Source: a bacterium
GTDB taxonomy: Bacteria; Bacillota; Clostridia; Oscillospirales; Oscillospiraceae
Assembly (NCBI GenBank): GCA_004560305.1
Contig: SFVI01000004.1
Span: 18,504-82,503, forward strand
Length of the DNA stretch: 64,000 nucleotides
Direction: 5' to 3'
Shown here in pieces: positions 57,183 through 64,000 of this stretch (position 1 is its first letter; the number at the start of each line of letters is the position of its first letter). The notes under the pieces were generated by a model. That model saw nothing but the letters and a program-made list of their open reading frames with translations. It was not told the origin of the DNA and searched no databases. Position numbers and translations under genes: made by a program.

Positions 57183-57275
57183 CTGTCAATTTGTCAACTG
57201 CCGGTTGGCAAGGGGGTCTTGACTCCCCTTCCCAAGGGGAACTGGCAGCCGAGGGCTGACTGAGAGCTTCGTTCC
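57183..57275. repeat. Remnant of a MITE-2-like hairpin repeat
   Basis: Starts with CTGTCAA and contains CCCCTT-CCC-AAGGGG followed by ACTGGCAGCCGAGGGCTGACTGAG, an alignable variant of the inner arm and GCTGACTGAG tract of the 48667-48874 element. The right half and right terminus are missing. Confidence 0.5.
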
Positions 57276-57303
57276 TCTTAAGGATTCTTAAGATACCCAG
57301 CCC

Positions 57304-57360
57304 TTGACATGCCTCCCGCTCTCCTGTATACTCCAACTGTACCAATCGACATAGTACAGT
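57304..57360 (+). promoter_or_regulatory. Promoter and inverted-repeat operator of the GntR-ABC operon
   Basis: TTGACA (57304-57309), 17-bp spacer, TATACT (57327-57332). Immediately downstream is ACTGTAC-N11-GTACAGT (57336-57360), a perfect 7-bp inverted repeat over the transcription start, well placed for repression by the first gene product. Confidence 0.85.
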
Positions 57361-57383
57361 TAACACAGGACGGAGGTGCGCTT

Positions 57384-57746
57384 TTGATTCATATTAACTT
57401 CCGGGATGCCCGGCCCATCTATGAGCAGGTGAAGGACGGTTTTTGCCAGCTGATCCTCTCCGGGGCCCTGCCGCCGAATTATAAGCTGCCCTCGGTGCGG
57501 GAGCTGGCCTCCAGCCTGACCATCAATCCCAACACCATCCAGCGGGCCTACCGGGCGCTGGAGCAGGAGGGCTATATTGTCTCCGTCCCCGGCAAGGGCA
57601 GCTTTGTCTGCGACGGGGACCAGGCGGCCCGGGCCCGGCGGCAGGAGCTGCTGGAGCGCTTCAACAAGCTGGTAGGGGAGATGGAACAGCTGGGCATTCC
57701 GCGCCGGCAGCTGATGGATATCCTGAAGGAGGGAGAGAACCAATGA
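57384..57746 (+). CDS. GntR-family regulator, YtrA subfamily
   Basis: 120 residues from a TTG that follows GGAGG by 7 bases; the longer upstream frame would read through the promoter. Winged helix: NFRDARPIYEQVKDGFCQLILSGALPPNYKLPSVRELASSLTINPNTIQRAYRALEQEGYIVSVPGKGSFV. The effector part is only about 40 residues (QELLERFNKLVGEMEQLGIPRRQL), the YtrA hallmark. These repressors sit first in ABC-transporter operons that respond to cell-wall-active peptides and other envelope stress. It overlaps the ATPase gene by 4 bases. Confidence 0.93.
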   Translation: MIHINFRDARPIYEQVKDGFCQLILSGALPPNYKLPSVRELASSLTINPNTIQRAYRALEQEGYIVSVPGKGSFVCDGDQAARARRQELLERFNKLVGEMEQLGIPRRQLMDILKEGENQ

Positions 57747-58636
57747 TCCAGGTAAAGGATCTGAGCAAGAGCTTTGACGGCTTCCAGGCCCTGGACGGCC
57801 TGAATATCACGGTGCCCAAGGGGGCAGTCTACGGTTTGGTGGGCCCCAACGGGGCAGGCAAGTCCACCCTGATCCGCCATGTGGCGGGTATCTACCGGCA
57901 GGACGCCGGCCAGGTGCTGATCGAAGAGGAGCCGGTGTATGAAAACCCGGTCATGAAGGCCCGCATCGCCTACATCCCCGACGATGTGTTTTACTATACC
58001 CAGTCCACCATCCGGGACCTGATGCTGTTTTACCGCAGCATCTACCCCAGCTTCAGCCAGGCGCGCTTTGAGAAGCTGGGTGGGGCCTTTGACCTGAGCC
58101 TGAGCCAGCCCATCCGCAAAATGTCCAAGGGCATGCAGAAGCAGGCGGCCTTCTGGCTGGCCCTCAGCCGCTGCCCGGACTACATCGTGCTGGACGAGCC
58201 GGTGGATGGCTTGGACCCGGTGATGCGCCGCCAGGTCTGGAACCTGCTGCTGTCCGACGTGGCGGAAAACGGCAGCACGGTGCTGGTGTCCTCCCACAAC
58301 CTGCGGGAGCTGGAGGATGTGTGCGACCATGTGGGCATCATGAACCACGGGCAGATGCTGCTGGAGCGCTCCCTCAGCGAGCTGCAGGACAACATCGTCA
58401 AGATCCAGCTGGCCCTGCCGGAGGAACGGGAGCTGCCGGAGGGGCTGGACATCCTCCATCACAGCGTCACCGGCCGCCTGCACCAGCTGATTCTCCGGGG
58501 CAAGGCGGAGGAGCTGACCAACCGGCTCTCCGCAGTGCAGCCCCTGTTTCTGGATGTGCTGCCCCTGAACCTGGAGGAGATCTTTATTTACGAGTTGGGA
58601 GGTGCTGATCATGAGATCAAGAACATCCTTCTTTAA
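57743..58636 (+). CDS. ABC transporter ATP-binding protein
   Basis: 297 residues. Walker A GPNGAGKSTLIRH, Q-loop region near DVFYYTQSTIRDLMLFY, a signature region IRKMSKGMQKQAAFWLALSR (LSGGQ variant MSKGM), Walker B DYIVLDEPVDGLDPVMRRQ and H-loop VLVSSHNLRELEDVCDHVG. The C-terminal 70 residues resemble the regulatory tail of YtrB/CcmA-type ATPases. It pairs with the membrane protein encoded next and is under the GntR repressor. Confidence 0.94.
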   Translation: MIQVKDLSKSFDGFQALDGLNITVPKGAVYGLVGPNGAGKSTLIRHVAGIYRQDAGQVLIEEEPVYENPVMKARIAYIPDDVFYYTQSTIRDLMLFYRSIYPSFSQARFEKLGGAFDLSLSQPIRKMSKGMQKQAAFWLALSRCPDYIVLDEPVDGLDPVMRRQVWNLLLSDVAENGSTVLVSSHNLRELEDVCDHVGIMNHGQMLLERSLSELQDNIVKIQLALPEERELPEGLDILHHSVTGRLHQLILRGKAEELTNRLSAVQPLFLDVLPLNLEEIFIYELGGADHEIKNILL

Positions 58637-60461
58637 TCCGGGCCTTGCCAAGAGCCTGCTCAAGCGCTTCTGGCCTTTGATGCTTGTCTACCTGGCGGTG
58701 CTGCTGCTGAGCCTGCCCCTGCAGATTTCTTCCCTTATCGGGCGCAGCTGGTATGATGAGCGGCTGAACTATGAGATCCTGTGCCGGGCCTCGGAGGGCG
58801 TGGTCTACAGCGCGCTGGCGGCGTTGTTCATGGCCATGGCCATGTTCAGCCACCTGTATAACCGGCGGGACTGCGGCCTCATCAACTCCCTGCCCCTGCG
58901 GCGGGAGACCACCTGGCTCACCGCCTGCTTCACCGGACTGCTGCCCCTGCTGCTGTGCCCGGTACTGACCTGGCTGGTGTCCCGGCTGCTCTTTGCCGGC
59001 AACGAAAATATCAGCGCCGCCGCCCTGGGCACCTGGCTGCAGTGCATCCTGCTGGCCAACCTGGCCTTTTACGGCCTGGCAGTGTTCTGCGCCATGCTCA
59101 CCGGCAACATTCTGGCCGTGCCCGCCCTGTTTCTTGCCCTGAACCTGGCTGCCTACGGCCTGGAGGGGATCGTCCGCGGGATTCTGGATCGGGTGGTCTA
59201 TGGCTACGCTACGGGGACGATGCTGCTTTCCTGGCTGTCTCCCTTGATGTACATGCTGAGCAATGTGAAAGCCTCGGACAGTCTGGATAGCTTCTATGGC
59301 GACAGCAGCCGGGTGGCGTTTGCGGAGCTGAAGGGTCTGCCTGCCCTGACGGGCTATGCCATGGCCGGGGCTGCGCTGCTGATGATCTCCCTGCTGCTCT
59401 ACCGCCGCCGTCAGATGGAAACGGCGGGGGACGTGCTGGCGGTGAAGCCTCTGCGCCCCATCTTCCGCTATTGCGCCAGCCTCTGCGCCGCTTTGCTGCT
59501 GCCCAGCATTTTCATGGACGCCATGGGCAGCCGCTTGGCCGGCCTGACCTTGACCCTGGTTCTCATTGCCCTGATGCTGCTGGGGGCCGCCGCCGGCTAT
59601 TACCTGGCGGAAATGCTGCTGCAAAAGTCCTTCCGGGTGTTCCGCGTCCGGGCCTGGGGCATCCTGGCTCTCTGGGCGGTGCTGGCCTGCCTGACTTTGG
59701 CCTTTGAGTTTGACCTGTTCGGATACGAGCGGCGCATCCCCACCGCGGAGGAGATCGCCCAGGTGCAGATCCCCTCCATCGGGCGCAGCACCGATGACCC
59801 GGAGGCCATTGCTCTCTGCCGCCAGCTGCACCAGCGCATTCTGGACAACAAGGACCATAACGAGAACCAGGCAGACAAGGACAGCGGCAGGTACCTTCAC
59901 CTGCGCTACACCCTGAAGGACGGCAGAGAACTTCAGCGGCTCTACCGGGTGGACAACAGCAAGGCCTGGGTAGATTCCGGCCAATCCGAGCTCCCCCTGG
60001 CCCAGCAGATCAGCCAACTGGAAAGCAGCCGCCGCCTGGCCAACATGGCCGAGGTTCCCATTACGGCCCAGTCCATCCTCCGATGCAACGCGGATGTGGC
60101 CTACCTGGACCCGAACCTGCCGGAGGATGTGAACGTGTCCTATGAGCAGACCTGGATCAGCGCCGAGCAGGCTTGGGAGCTGTATGCCACCTGCATCCTG
60201 CCCGACATGGACGACAGCAGCCTGGGCACCGTTTGGGTTTACCAGGACGACAGTTATTACAGCCTGAGCAGCAACATCACCCTCTCTTATCTTCTGACCG
60301 ACCCGGAGCGGCAGGACAATACCGATGTGTACAGAGAGTACTTTGCCATCACCGTCACCATGGACGCCCAGCGCACCCTGGCCTGGCTGGAGGAGCACAA
60401 GGGCATCACCGCCGTCCCCTGTGGAGAGATATACTCCCCCACGGACGTGGAATATTATTAA
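58611..60461 (+). CDS. ABC transporter membrane protein (ABC-2/YtrC-like)
   Basis: 616 residues starting 26 bases inside the ATPase gene; GGGAGG lies 8 bases before the ATG. The N-terminal half has about six membrane helices (LMLVYLAVLLLSLPLQI; VYSALAALFMAMAMFSHLYNRR; WLQCILLANLAFYGLAVFCAML), then three more to about residue 370. The last 240 residues form a soluble, probably extracellular domain unrelated to known permease parts by eye (FEFDLFGYERRIPTAEEIAQ onward). It resembles the large permeases of YtrABC-type operons involved in antimicrobial-peptide or wall-precursor stress; the substrate is unknown. Confidence 0.88.
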   Translation: MRSRTSFFNPGLAKSLLKRFWPLMLVYLAVLLLSLPLQISSLIGRSWYDERLNYEILCRASEGVVYSALAALFMAMAMFSHLYNRRDCGLINSLPLRRETTWLTACFTGLLPLLLCPVLTWLVSRLLFAGNENISAAALGTWLQCILLANLAFYGLAVFCAMLTGNILAVPALFLALNLAAYGLEGIVRGILDRVVYGYATGTMLLSWLSPLMYMLSNVKASDSLDSFYGDSSRVAFAELKGLPALTGYAMAGAALLMISLLLYRRRQMETAGDVLAVKPLRPIFRYCASLCAALLLPSIFMDAMGSRLAGLTLTLVLIALMLLGAAAGYYLAEMLLQKSFRVFRVRAWGILALWAVLACLTLAFEFDLFGYERRIPTAEEIAQVQIPSIGRSTDDPEAIALCRQLHQRILDNKDHNENQADKDSGRYLHLRYTLKDGRELQRLYRVDNSKAWVDSGQSELPLAQQISQLESSRRLANMAEVPITAQSILRCNADVAYLDPNLPEDVNVSYEQTWISAEQAWELYATCILPDMDDSSLGTVWVYQDDSYYSLSSNITLSYLLTDPERQDNTDVYREYFAITVTMDAQRTLAWLEEHKGITAVPCGEIYSPTDVEYY

Positions 60462-60465
60462 AAAA

Positions 60466-60500
60466 TACCGGGCATCTGTATCTAAGGTACAGATGCCCGG
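60466..60500. terminator. Convergent terminator between the ABC operon and vanY
   Basis: 13-bp stem CCGGGCATCTGTA/TACAGATGCCCGG; on the minus strand it is followed by TATTTTTTAATA, and on the plus strand by TTGGCTT. Confidence 0.85.
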
Positions 60501-60505
60501 TTGGC

Positions 60506-61327
60506 TTATTCGGCCTTGTTGATGGGCCCGTAGTGGATCTCCAGATATTCCTCCAGGGTCAGGCCGGAATTGTAGATATCTTCGGCGTATTCCGGGCCCA
60601 CATAGCGGTAATGCCAGGGCTCGTAGATAATGCCGGTGATGTCGCTGCTGCCGTTGGGGTAGCGAAGGATGAAGCCGTAGCGCCAGGAATTTTCCATCAG
60701 CCAGCGTTGGGTTGAGGTCTCCTCCTGGCCCTTGTCCAGGTTGGTGTAATAGCAGTCGATAATATCCACCGCCAGACCCAGCTGATGCTCGCTGGTGTTG
60801 GGGATGGCCACGCTCATAGCGGCGATGGCCGGGGCCTCAGCCGGGTCCACCCCGTCCTCCACCAGGCGGCGGATCTTGTTGTTATACAAAAACTGCTGCT
60901 TCTCCAGCGAACGATAGGTGGAGCATATGTAGGGGGCGTTGCCGGCGGCCTTACAGTCTGCGATCATTTGCAGCAGCGCCTCGGCGCAGCGGACATCCAC
61001 ATATTCGTCCTCGCCCACATATTCCGTTGGCTCCAGCATCACCAGCTCCGGCTGATAGTCTGCCGGCAGCTCGTTCCAGGGATTCACCAGCATCAGCAGC
61101 TCGGGCACCGGCTCCGGCGTAGGAACGGGTGTTGGCTTCGGTGTAGGTCTAGGTGTGGGTGCCGGGGTAGGCTCTGGCGTGGGTTCCGGCGTGAGTTCCG
61201 GCGCTGCCAAAGGAAAGAGAGGCCCGCCGCTGTCCAGCCGGTATATGGCCAGGGTGCAAAGTACGGCGAACAGTACCACCGTCAGCAGCAGGCTGATGAC
61301 CACTCTGTCTTTGTTTTTCAGTTTCAC
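60506..61327 (-). CDS. D-alanyl-D-alanine carboxypeptidase, VanY/M15B family
   Basis: 273 residues. A single N-terminal helix (VVISLLLTVVLFAVLCTLAIY) anchors or exports the protein, followed by a 40-residue Pro-Thr-Glu repeat (TPEPTPEPTPAPTP) spanning the wall, and the M15B domain: YICSTYRSLEKQQFLY, the zinc motif SEHQLGLAVDIID and the second zinc/catalytic motif GIIYEPWHYRYVG. It removes the terminal D-Ala of peptidoglycan stem peptides. GTG start with GGAGAG 6 bases upstream. It lies 13 bases behind mntP and is probably co-transcribed. Confidence 0.94.
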   Translation of the reverse strand: MKLKNKDRVVISLLLTVVLFAVLCTLAIYRLDSGGPLFPLAAPELTPEPTPEPTPAPTPRPTPKPTPVPTPEPVPELLMLVNPWNELPADYQPELVMLEPTEYVGEDEYVDVRCAEALLQMIADCKAAGNAPYICSTYRSLEKQQFLYNNKIRRLVEDGVDPAEAPAIAAMSVAIPNTSEHQLGLAVDIIDCYYTNLDKGQEETSTQRWLMENSWRYGFILRYPNGSSDITGIIYEPWHYRYVGPEYAEDIYNSGLTLEEYLEIHYGPINKAE

Positions 61328-61340
61328 GGTATGCTCTCCA

Positions 61341-61904
61341 TCAGAAGTTGATAAGGCCCAAATGCTCCAACAAAATTTTCAGGCCGATAAAAATGAGGAT
61401 AATGCCGCCGGCAAGCTCGGCCCCGGCTTTGTATCTGGTGCCGAAGGCCCGGCCAATGTAGCAGCCCGCCGCCGACAGCAGAAAGGTGGTGCAGCCGATG
61501 AGCAGTGCGGCGGGAAGAATATCCACCGAGAGGAAGGCAAAGCTGATGCCCACGGCCAGCGCGTCAATACTGGTGGCCACAGCCAGAAGCAGCATGGTCT
61601 TAAAGCCGAAATCATCGCTGAGCTGCTCCGCCTGGCCCCGGGACTCCTTGATCATGTTGCCGCCGATGACCAGCAGCAGGAGGAAGGCGATCCAGTGGTC
61701 AACGCTGCGGATCAGCACCTCAAAGCGGCAGCCCAGCAGCCAGCCGATCAGAGGCATCAGGGCCTGGAAGCCGCCGAAATACAGGCCCACCAACAGGGCC
61801 TGCCGCGCCGACAGCCGCTTTGCCCCAAGCCCCTTGCAGATGGAGACGGCAAAGGCGTCCATACTCAGGCCCACGGCGATCAGGATTAATTCAACAAAGC
61901 TCAA
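61341..61904 (-). CDS. mntP: Manganese efflux pump MntP
   Basis: 187 residues with six transmembrane helices and the two-repeat LysE-like architecture: SFVELILIAVGLSMDAFAVSICKGL and MLLLAVATSIDALAVGISFAFL carry the paired DAFAVS/DALAVG motifs with aspartates that bind Mn2+. The TTG at 61904 has GGGAG 8 bases upstream; a TTG five codons earlier would lie about 12 bases from the transcription start and lacks a ribosome site. The leader is too short for the Mn2+ riboswitch (yybP-ykoY) often found before this gene. Confidence 0.92.
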   Translation of the reverse strand: MSFVELILIAVGLSMDAFAVSICKGLGAKRLSARQALLVGLYFGGFQALMPLIGWLLGCRFEVLIRSVDHWIAFLLLLVIGGNMIKESRGQAEQLSDDFGFKTMLLLAVATSIDALAVGISFAFLSVDILPAALLIGCTTFLLSAAGCYIGRAFGTRYKAGAELAGGIILIFIGLKILLEHLGLINF

Positions 61905-61937
61905 CTTCAGCGCTCCCAACGGTGCAAGGATTTAAAT

Positions 61938-61966
61938 ATCGTACAATATGTTTACAAAAAAGTCAA
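61938..61966 (-). promoter_or_regulatory. Promoter of mntP-vanY
   Basis: Minus strand TTGACT (61961-61966), 17-bp spacer, TACGAT (61938-61943). Predicted leader about 27 bases. Confidence 0.75.
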
Positions 61967-62045
61967 GGAAAGGGGCGGCGAATGGGGTAAAATTCATACA
62001 TCCGCAAAACATATACATAAGGAAAACCGCAAAAGGAGAATCGCT

Positions 62046-62438
62046 ATGCAGGAAGTTTATGAGATGCTGAAGAAGGCCGGTACTTACTATCTGGCCACCT
62101 GTGAGGAGGGCCAGCCCAGGGTGCGCCCCTTCGGTACGGTGAATCTGTACAAGGGGAAGCTGTACATCCAGACCGGCAAAAGCAAGGCCGTATCCCGGCA
62201 GCTGCACGCCAACCCCAAGCTGGAGATCTGCGCCATGGTGGACGGCAAGTGGCTGCGGGTGGAGGCCAGCGCCGTGGAGGACGATGACCGGGCCGCCCGG
62301 GTCAGCATGCTGGAGGCTTACCCGGAGCTGCAAAGCATGTACAGCCCGGACGACGGCAACACAGAGGTCTGGTATCTGCGCAACGGCACCGCCACCCTCT
62401 ACTCCTTCACGGAGCCGCCCAAGGTGGCCCGGTTCTGA
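62046..62438 (+). CDS. Pyridoxamine 5'-phosphate oxidase-fold (PPOX) flavin-binding protein
   Basis: 130 residues. MQEVYEMLKKAGTYYLATCEEGQPRVRPFGTVNLYKGKLYIQTGKSKAVSRQL is the split-barrel start seen in short PPOX-fold proteins of gut anaerobes; KLEICAMVDGKWLRVEASAV and the C-terminal WYLRNGTATLYSF complete the barrel. It probably binds FMN or a related flavin; a reductase or nitroreductase-like function cannot be assigned. AAAGGAG precedes the ATG. Single gene. Confidence 0.9.
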   Translation: MQEVYEMLKKAGTYYLATCEEGQPRVRPFGTVNLYKGKLYIQTGKSKAVSRQLHANPKLEICAMVDGKWLRVEASAVEDDDRAARVSMLEAYPELQSMYSPDDGNTEVWYLRNGTATLYSFTEPPKVARF

Positions 62439-62520
62439 TGCGATCCCGATAACTCTACGGAGCGTTGATTGCTTTTCCGCCAAGATGTCCTATAATGAGG
62501 GCAGAAGGAGGGAAAATCAA

Positions 62521-62832
62521 TGGATAACGGAAAGATCGGTGAACTGATACACCGGCCGCTGCGGGAAGCGGCTGCAGCCCCTGTCGGCCCGGAAAGCCGA
62601 TGAGGAGCACAGCCTGACCGTCCAGCGGATTGAGACAGAGCATTTCGTCAGCAGCGGCCACCCCATGGCAAGAGAACACCACATCGCCTTTCTGGCCCTG
62701 GTGAAGGATGACAGCCTGCTGCTGCGGAAGCTGTACCCGGAGTGGGAGCTGCAGACCCGGCTGCCGTTTTGGGGCCACACCCGGCTCTATTTCTACTGTA
62801 CGGAGCACGGCCTGTTCTGGCAGAACGTGTAA
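62521..62832 (+). pseudogene. Frameshifted desulfoferrodoxin/superoxide-reductase-like gene
   Basis: An ideal start (AAGGAGGG, 7 bases, ATG at 62521) opens a frame that stops after 27 codons. The +1 frame, open from about 62547 to a TAA at 62830, encodes CGKRLQPLSARKADEEHSL, then SSGHPMAREHHIAFLALV and RLYFYCTEHGLFWQNV. HPM...H and YCxxHG match the iron-binding histidine and cysteine pattern of the superoxide reductase domain. Skipping one base near 62549 would join the frames into about 104 residues. It may be a true pseudogene, a sequencing error or a programmed shift. A promoter-like TATAAT lies near 62492, and a terminator follows. Confidence 0.7.
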
Positions 62833-62835
62833 ATC

Positions 62836-62867
62836 AAAAAGCCTGAGACAAGCGTCTCAGGCTTTTT
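62836..62867. terminator. Bidirectional terminator
   Basis: 14-bp stem AAAAAGCCTGAGAC/GTCTCAGGCTTTTT with loop AAGC between the frameshifted gene (+) and the minus-strand operon ending at 62884. Confidence 0.92.
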
Positions 62868-62883
62868 CTGTTATTCAATTGCC

Positions 62884-63612
62884 TCAGTGTTTCCCGCTCT
62901 TATCGCCCACGCCGAAATGCAGCTCTTTCATGCCTTCCACTTCATCGCAGATATCCTTCAGGGCGCAGATGGAACAGTCCGTAGGCAGTCCCTCCAGGAT
63001 ATGGGTGAGCGTACCGGTGACGGCGCTGGCCTTTTTGGCCGCGGCCTGCAGGGAGGCATAGTCCGCCTTGGGGTCGGTGATAAAGATCACGGTGGCGTTG
63101 AGGACGTTGGCGTCCTTCTTATACTCCGCCACATAGCTTGCCCCTACAGAGCGGAAGCTGATGCCTTTGGCAAGGGCCTTTTTGCTGACACGAACCTGCT
63201 CCCGGGAGCTTTCCGGGGACATGCGCACCATGTAGCCCTCGGGGTACACATGGTACTTGGCAAACTCAATGTCCTTCAGCGTGCGGTAAACCGCCTCGTC
63301 GTCATCATCCAGCACGCCCACCCGCAGCAGAACGATGCGGGCAAAGTCACAGTCGCCCTTGATCTGGCCCATATCGGGGCCGTAAAGGATGACCTGGTCC
63401 TTGTCCACCAGCTCGCTGCTGGAGGTAAAGAGAACATAGTTTGCACTGCCCTTGCCCAGGGCGCCCATCTCATAGGCTGCGTCCCGCTGGAGCACCAGCT
63501 CGCTGGCGCCGGTGTCCGCCCAGCAGTCCGCCGGGGCGTAGTCCCAGACCTTGGCGCTGAGCCCTTCCAGCTGGGCGCGGGTATCGTTTATCAGGGAATT
63601 ATAAAGCTCCAT
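62884..63612 (-). CDS. Stand-alone protein resembling acetyl-CoA synthase/CdhC domain
   Basis: 242 residues, cytoplasmic. ELVDKDQVILYGPDMGQI, RIVLLRVGVL, YHVYPEGYMVRMS and SREQVRVSKKALAKGISFRSVGASYVAEYKK follow the order and spacing I recall from the beta subunit of CO dehydrogenase/acetyl-CoA synthase (CdhC/AcsB: ELV...VTIVGPDL...WMRISKD...F...GKAV). A cysteine motif near the end (TDCSICALKDICDE) corresponds to the region of the A-cluster cysteines, but the CdhC sequence after it is absent. It is encoded in the same direction as an HgdC-type activator and a 52-residue membrane protein. Function unknown; catalysis of acetyl-CoA synthesis by this fragment alone is doubtful. Confidence 0.65.
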   Translation of the reverse strand: MELYNSLINDTRAQLEGLSAKVWDYAPADCWADTGASELVLQRDAAYEMGALGKGSANYVLFTSSSELVDKDQVILYGPDMGQIKGDCDFARIVLLRVGVLDDDDEAVYRTLKDIEFAKYHVYPEGYMVRMSPESSREQVRVSKKALAKGISFRSVGASYVAEYKKDANVLNATVIFITDPKADYASLQAAAKKASAVTGTLTHILEGLPTDCSICALKDICDEVEGMKELHFGVGDKSGKH

Positions 63613-63615
63613 AGT

Positions 63616-63774
63616 TTAGAACACCAGATCGACCTTCTTGCGGTCGAAGATCAGATTGACCTGCTTGTATACCCAGCCCAGAAGCTTCTGGTCCAGGTTC
63701 CAGAAGTAGACCACAAACAGTGCCGCCACAGCGATCACCAGGATCTTGACTAGCTTCTTAATGAATTTCCACAT
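63616..63774 (-). CDS. 52-residue single-pass membrane protein
   Basis: Short gene between the activator and the CdhC-like gene, 3 bases before the latter's start and 45 after the former's stop. Sequence: a basic N-terminus MWKFIKKLVK, one hydrophobic helix ILVIAVAALFVVYFW and a basic C-terminal region ending DRKKVDLVF. AAAGGAG lies upstream. Codon use fits its neighbours, and the tight spacing supports expression. Function unknown; it may tether an operon product to the membrane. Confidence 0.65.
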   Translation of the reverse strand: MWKFIKKLVKILVIAVAALFVVYFWNLDQKLLGWVYKQVNLIFDRKKVDLVF

Positions 63775-63819
63775 GAGAAAATCTGCTCCTTTCCTAAAAG
63801 TACCGGGTCAGAGGGGCGC

Positions 63820-64000
63820 TTACTTCTTGGCCAGGCCCTTCTGACGGGCGTACTCAGCAGCGCCCAGAGCGCCCATCAGCTGGGGGTCGGTCTTCAGCTC
63901 AATGACCTTCAGCTTCAGCACGTGCTCGATGGCTTCCTTCAGGCCGTCGTTCTTGGCGCAGCCGCCGGTGAGGGTGATGGAGTCGGTGGCGCCGGCCTTC
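63820..64000 (-). CDS. 2-hydroxyacyl-CoA dehydratase activator (HgdC/BadF family), C-terminal part
   Basis: Only the last 59 codons are in the window: ATDSITLTGGCAKNDGLKEAIEH then LKLKVIELKTDPQLMGALGAAEYARQKGL and the stop. SITLTGGCAKNDGL is the adenosine/phosphate-binding motif of the ASKHA ATPases that activate 2-hydroxyglutaryl-CoA dehydratase and benzoyl-CoA reductase, and GALGAAEYA is their C-terminal signature. The ATPase drives electrons at low potential into the dehydratase. The dehydratase subunits are presumably beyond the window edge. Confidence 0.88.
   Translation of the reverse strand, partial: KAGATDSITLTGGCAKNDGLKEAIEHVLKLKVIELKTDPQLMGALGAAEYARQKGLAKK

Noticed and set aside
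61905..62045. Manganese (yybP-ykoY) riboswitch before mntP
   Set aside because: The promoter at 61938-61966 leaves a leader of under 30 bases, too short for the riboswitch, and no matching stems were seen.

Overview
The window looks like chromosome from a GC-rich, anaerobic, spore-forming Clostridia, most likely a gut member of the Oscillospirales (Flavonifractor/Lawsonibacter/Dysosmobacter-like). The support is the SpoIIGA-SigE sporulation pair, a Gram-positive PolC replicase, DnaD/DnaC-type helicase loading, a putative group B [FeFe]-hydrogenase, a 2-hydroxyacyl-CoA dehydratase activator, an acetyl-CoA-synthase-like protein and strong AGGAGG ribosome binding sites. The genus is inferred from gene content, not from any marker comparison. 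No phage, plasmid, CRISPR array, rRNA or intact insertion sequence was seen.

Layout. 0.1-8 kb: an XRE regulator/membrane-protein pair; a LysR gene divergent from a PutP-type symporter; a monomeric [FeFe]-hydrogenase overlapping a small membrane protein; a PLP aminotransferase; and a minus-strand tRNA operon (Gly-Arg-His-Gln-Lys) whose last tRNA lies beside an odd palindromic copy of its own 3' end. 8-15.5 kb: a TraX-like protein, a two-domain flavoprotein preceded by a candidate small RNA, a DUF378 protein, a hairpin-rich MITE-like element, a two-gene operon resembling the bile-acid 7-dehydroxylation enzymes BaiE and BaiCD/BaiH, then an HD hydrolase and mnmA. 15.7-27.5 kb: spoIIGA-sigE, and divergently the long pyrH-frr-uppS-alkD-like-dxr-rseP-ispG-polC run, in which genes overlap by a few bases and cdsA is missing from its usual slot.

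27.6-36.7 kb: a beta-CASP metallo-hydrolase and a run of surface or secreted proteins (pseudokinase-TM-C-type lectin fusion, GNAT, anchored serine hydrolase, apparently circularly permuted solute-binding lipoprotein). These face a minus-strand dnaD-dnaC-DUF2804 operon. 36.8-48.5 kb: conserved housekeeping genes (U32, maf, mreC, mreD, PBP2, mgsA, hisS, aspS, comM). 48.5-64 kb: a second MITE-like element embedded in hairpins, a zinc-ribbon membrane protein, MFS-thiI-cinA, an ECF sigma/anti-sigma pair, an XRE membrane regulator, a YtrA-type GntR-ABC transporter operon with a clear operator, VanY and MntP, a PPOX-fold protein, a frameshifted superoxide-reductase-like gene, and at the edge the 3' part of an operon with an HgdC-type activator, a 52-residue membrane protein and a stand-alone acetyl-CoA-synthase-like protein.

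Most interesting signals: (1) the BaiE-like/BaiCD-like pair; (2) two roughly 200-bp elements with CTGTCAAAAAA termini, each flanked by duplicate copies of a terminator hairpin; (3) the permuted binding protein; (4) the tRNA-Lys 3'-end palindrome; (5) a candidate roughly 100-nt RNA with its own promoter and terminator. All family assignments come from reading motifs; no database search was run.
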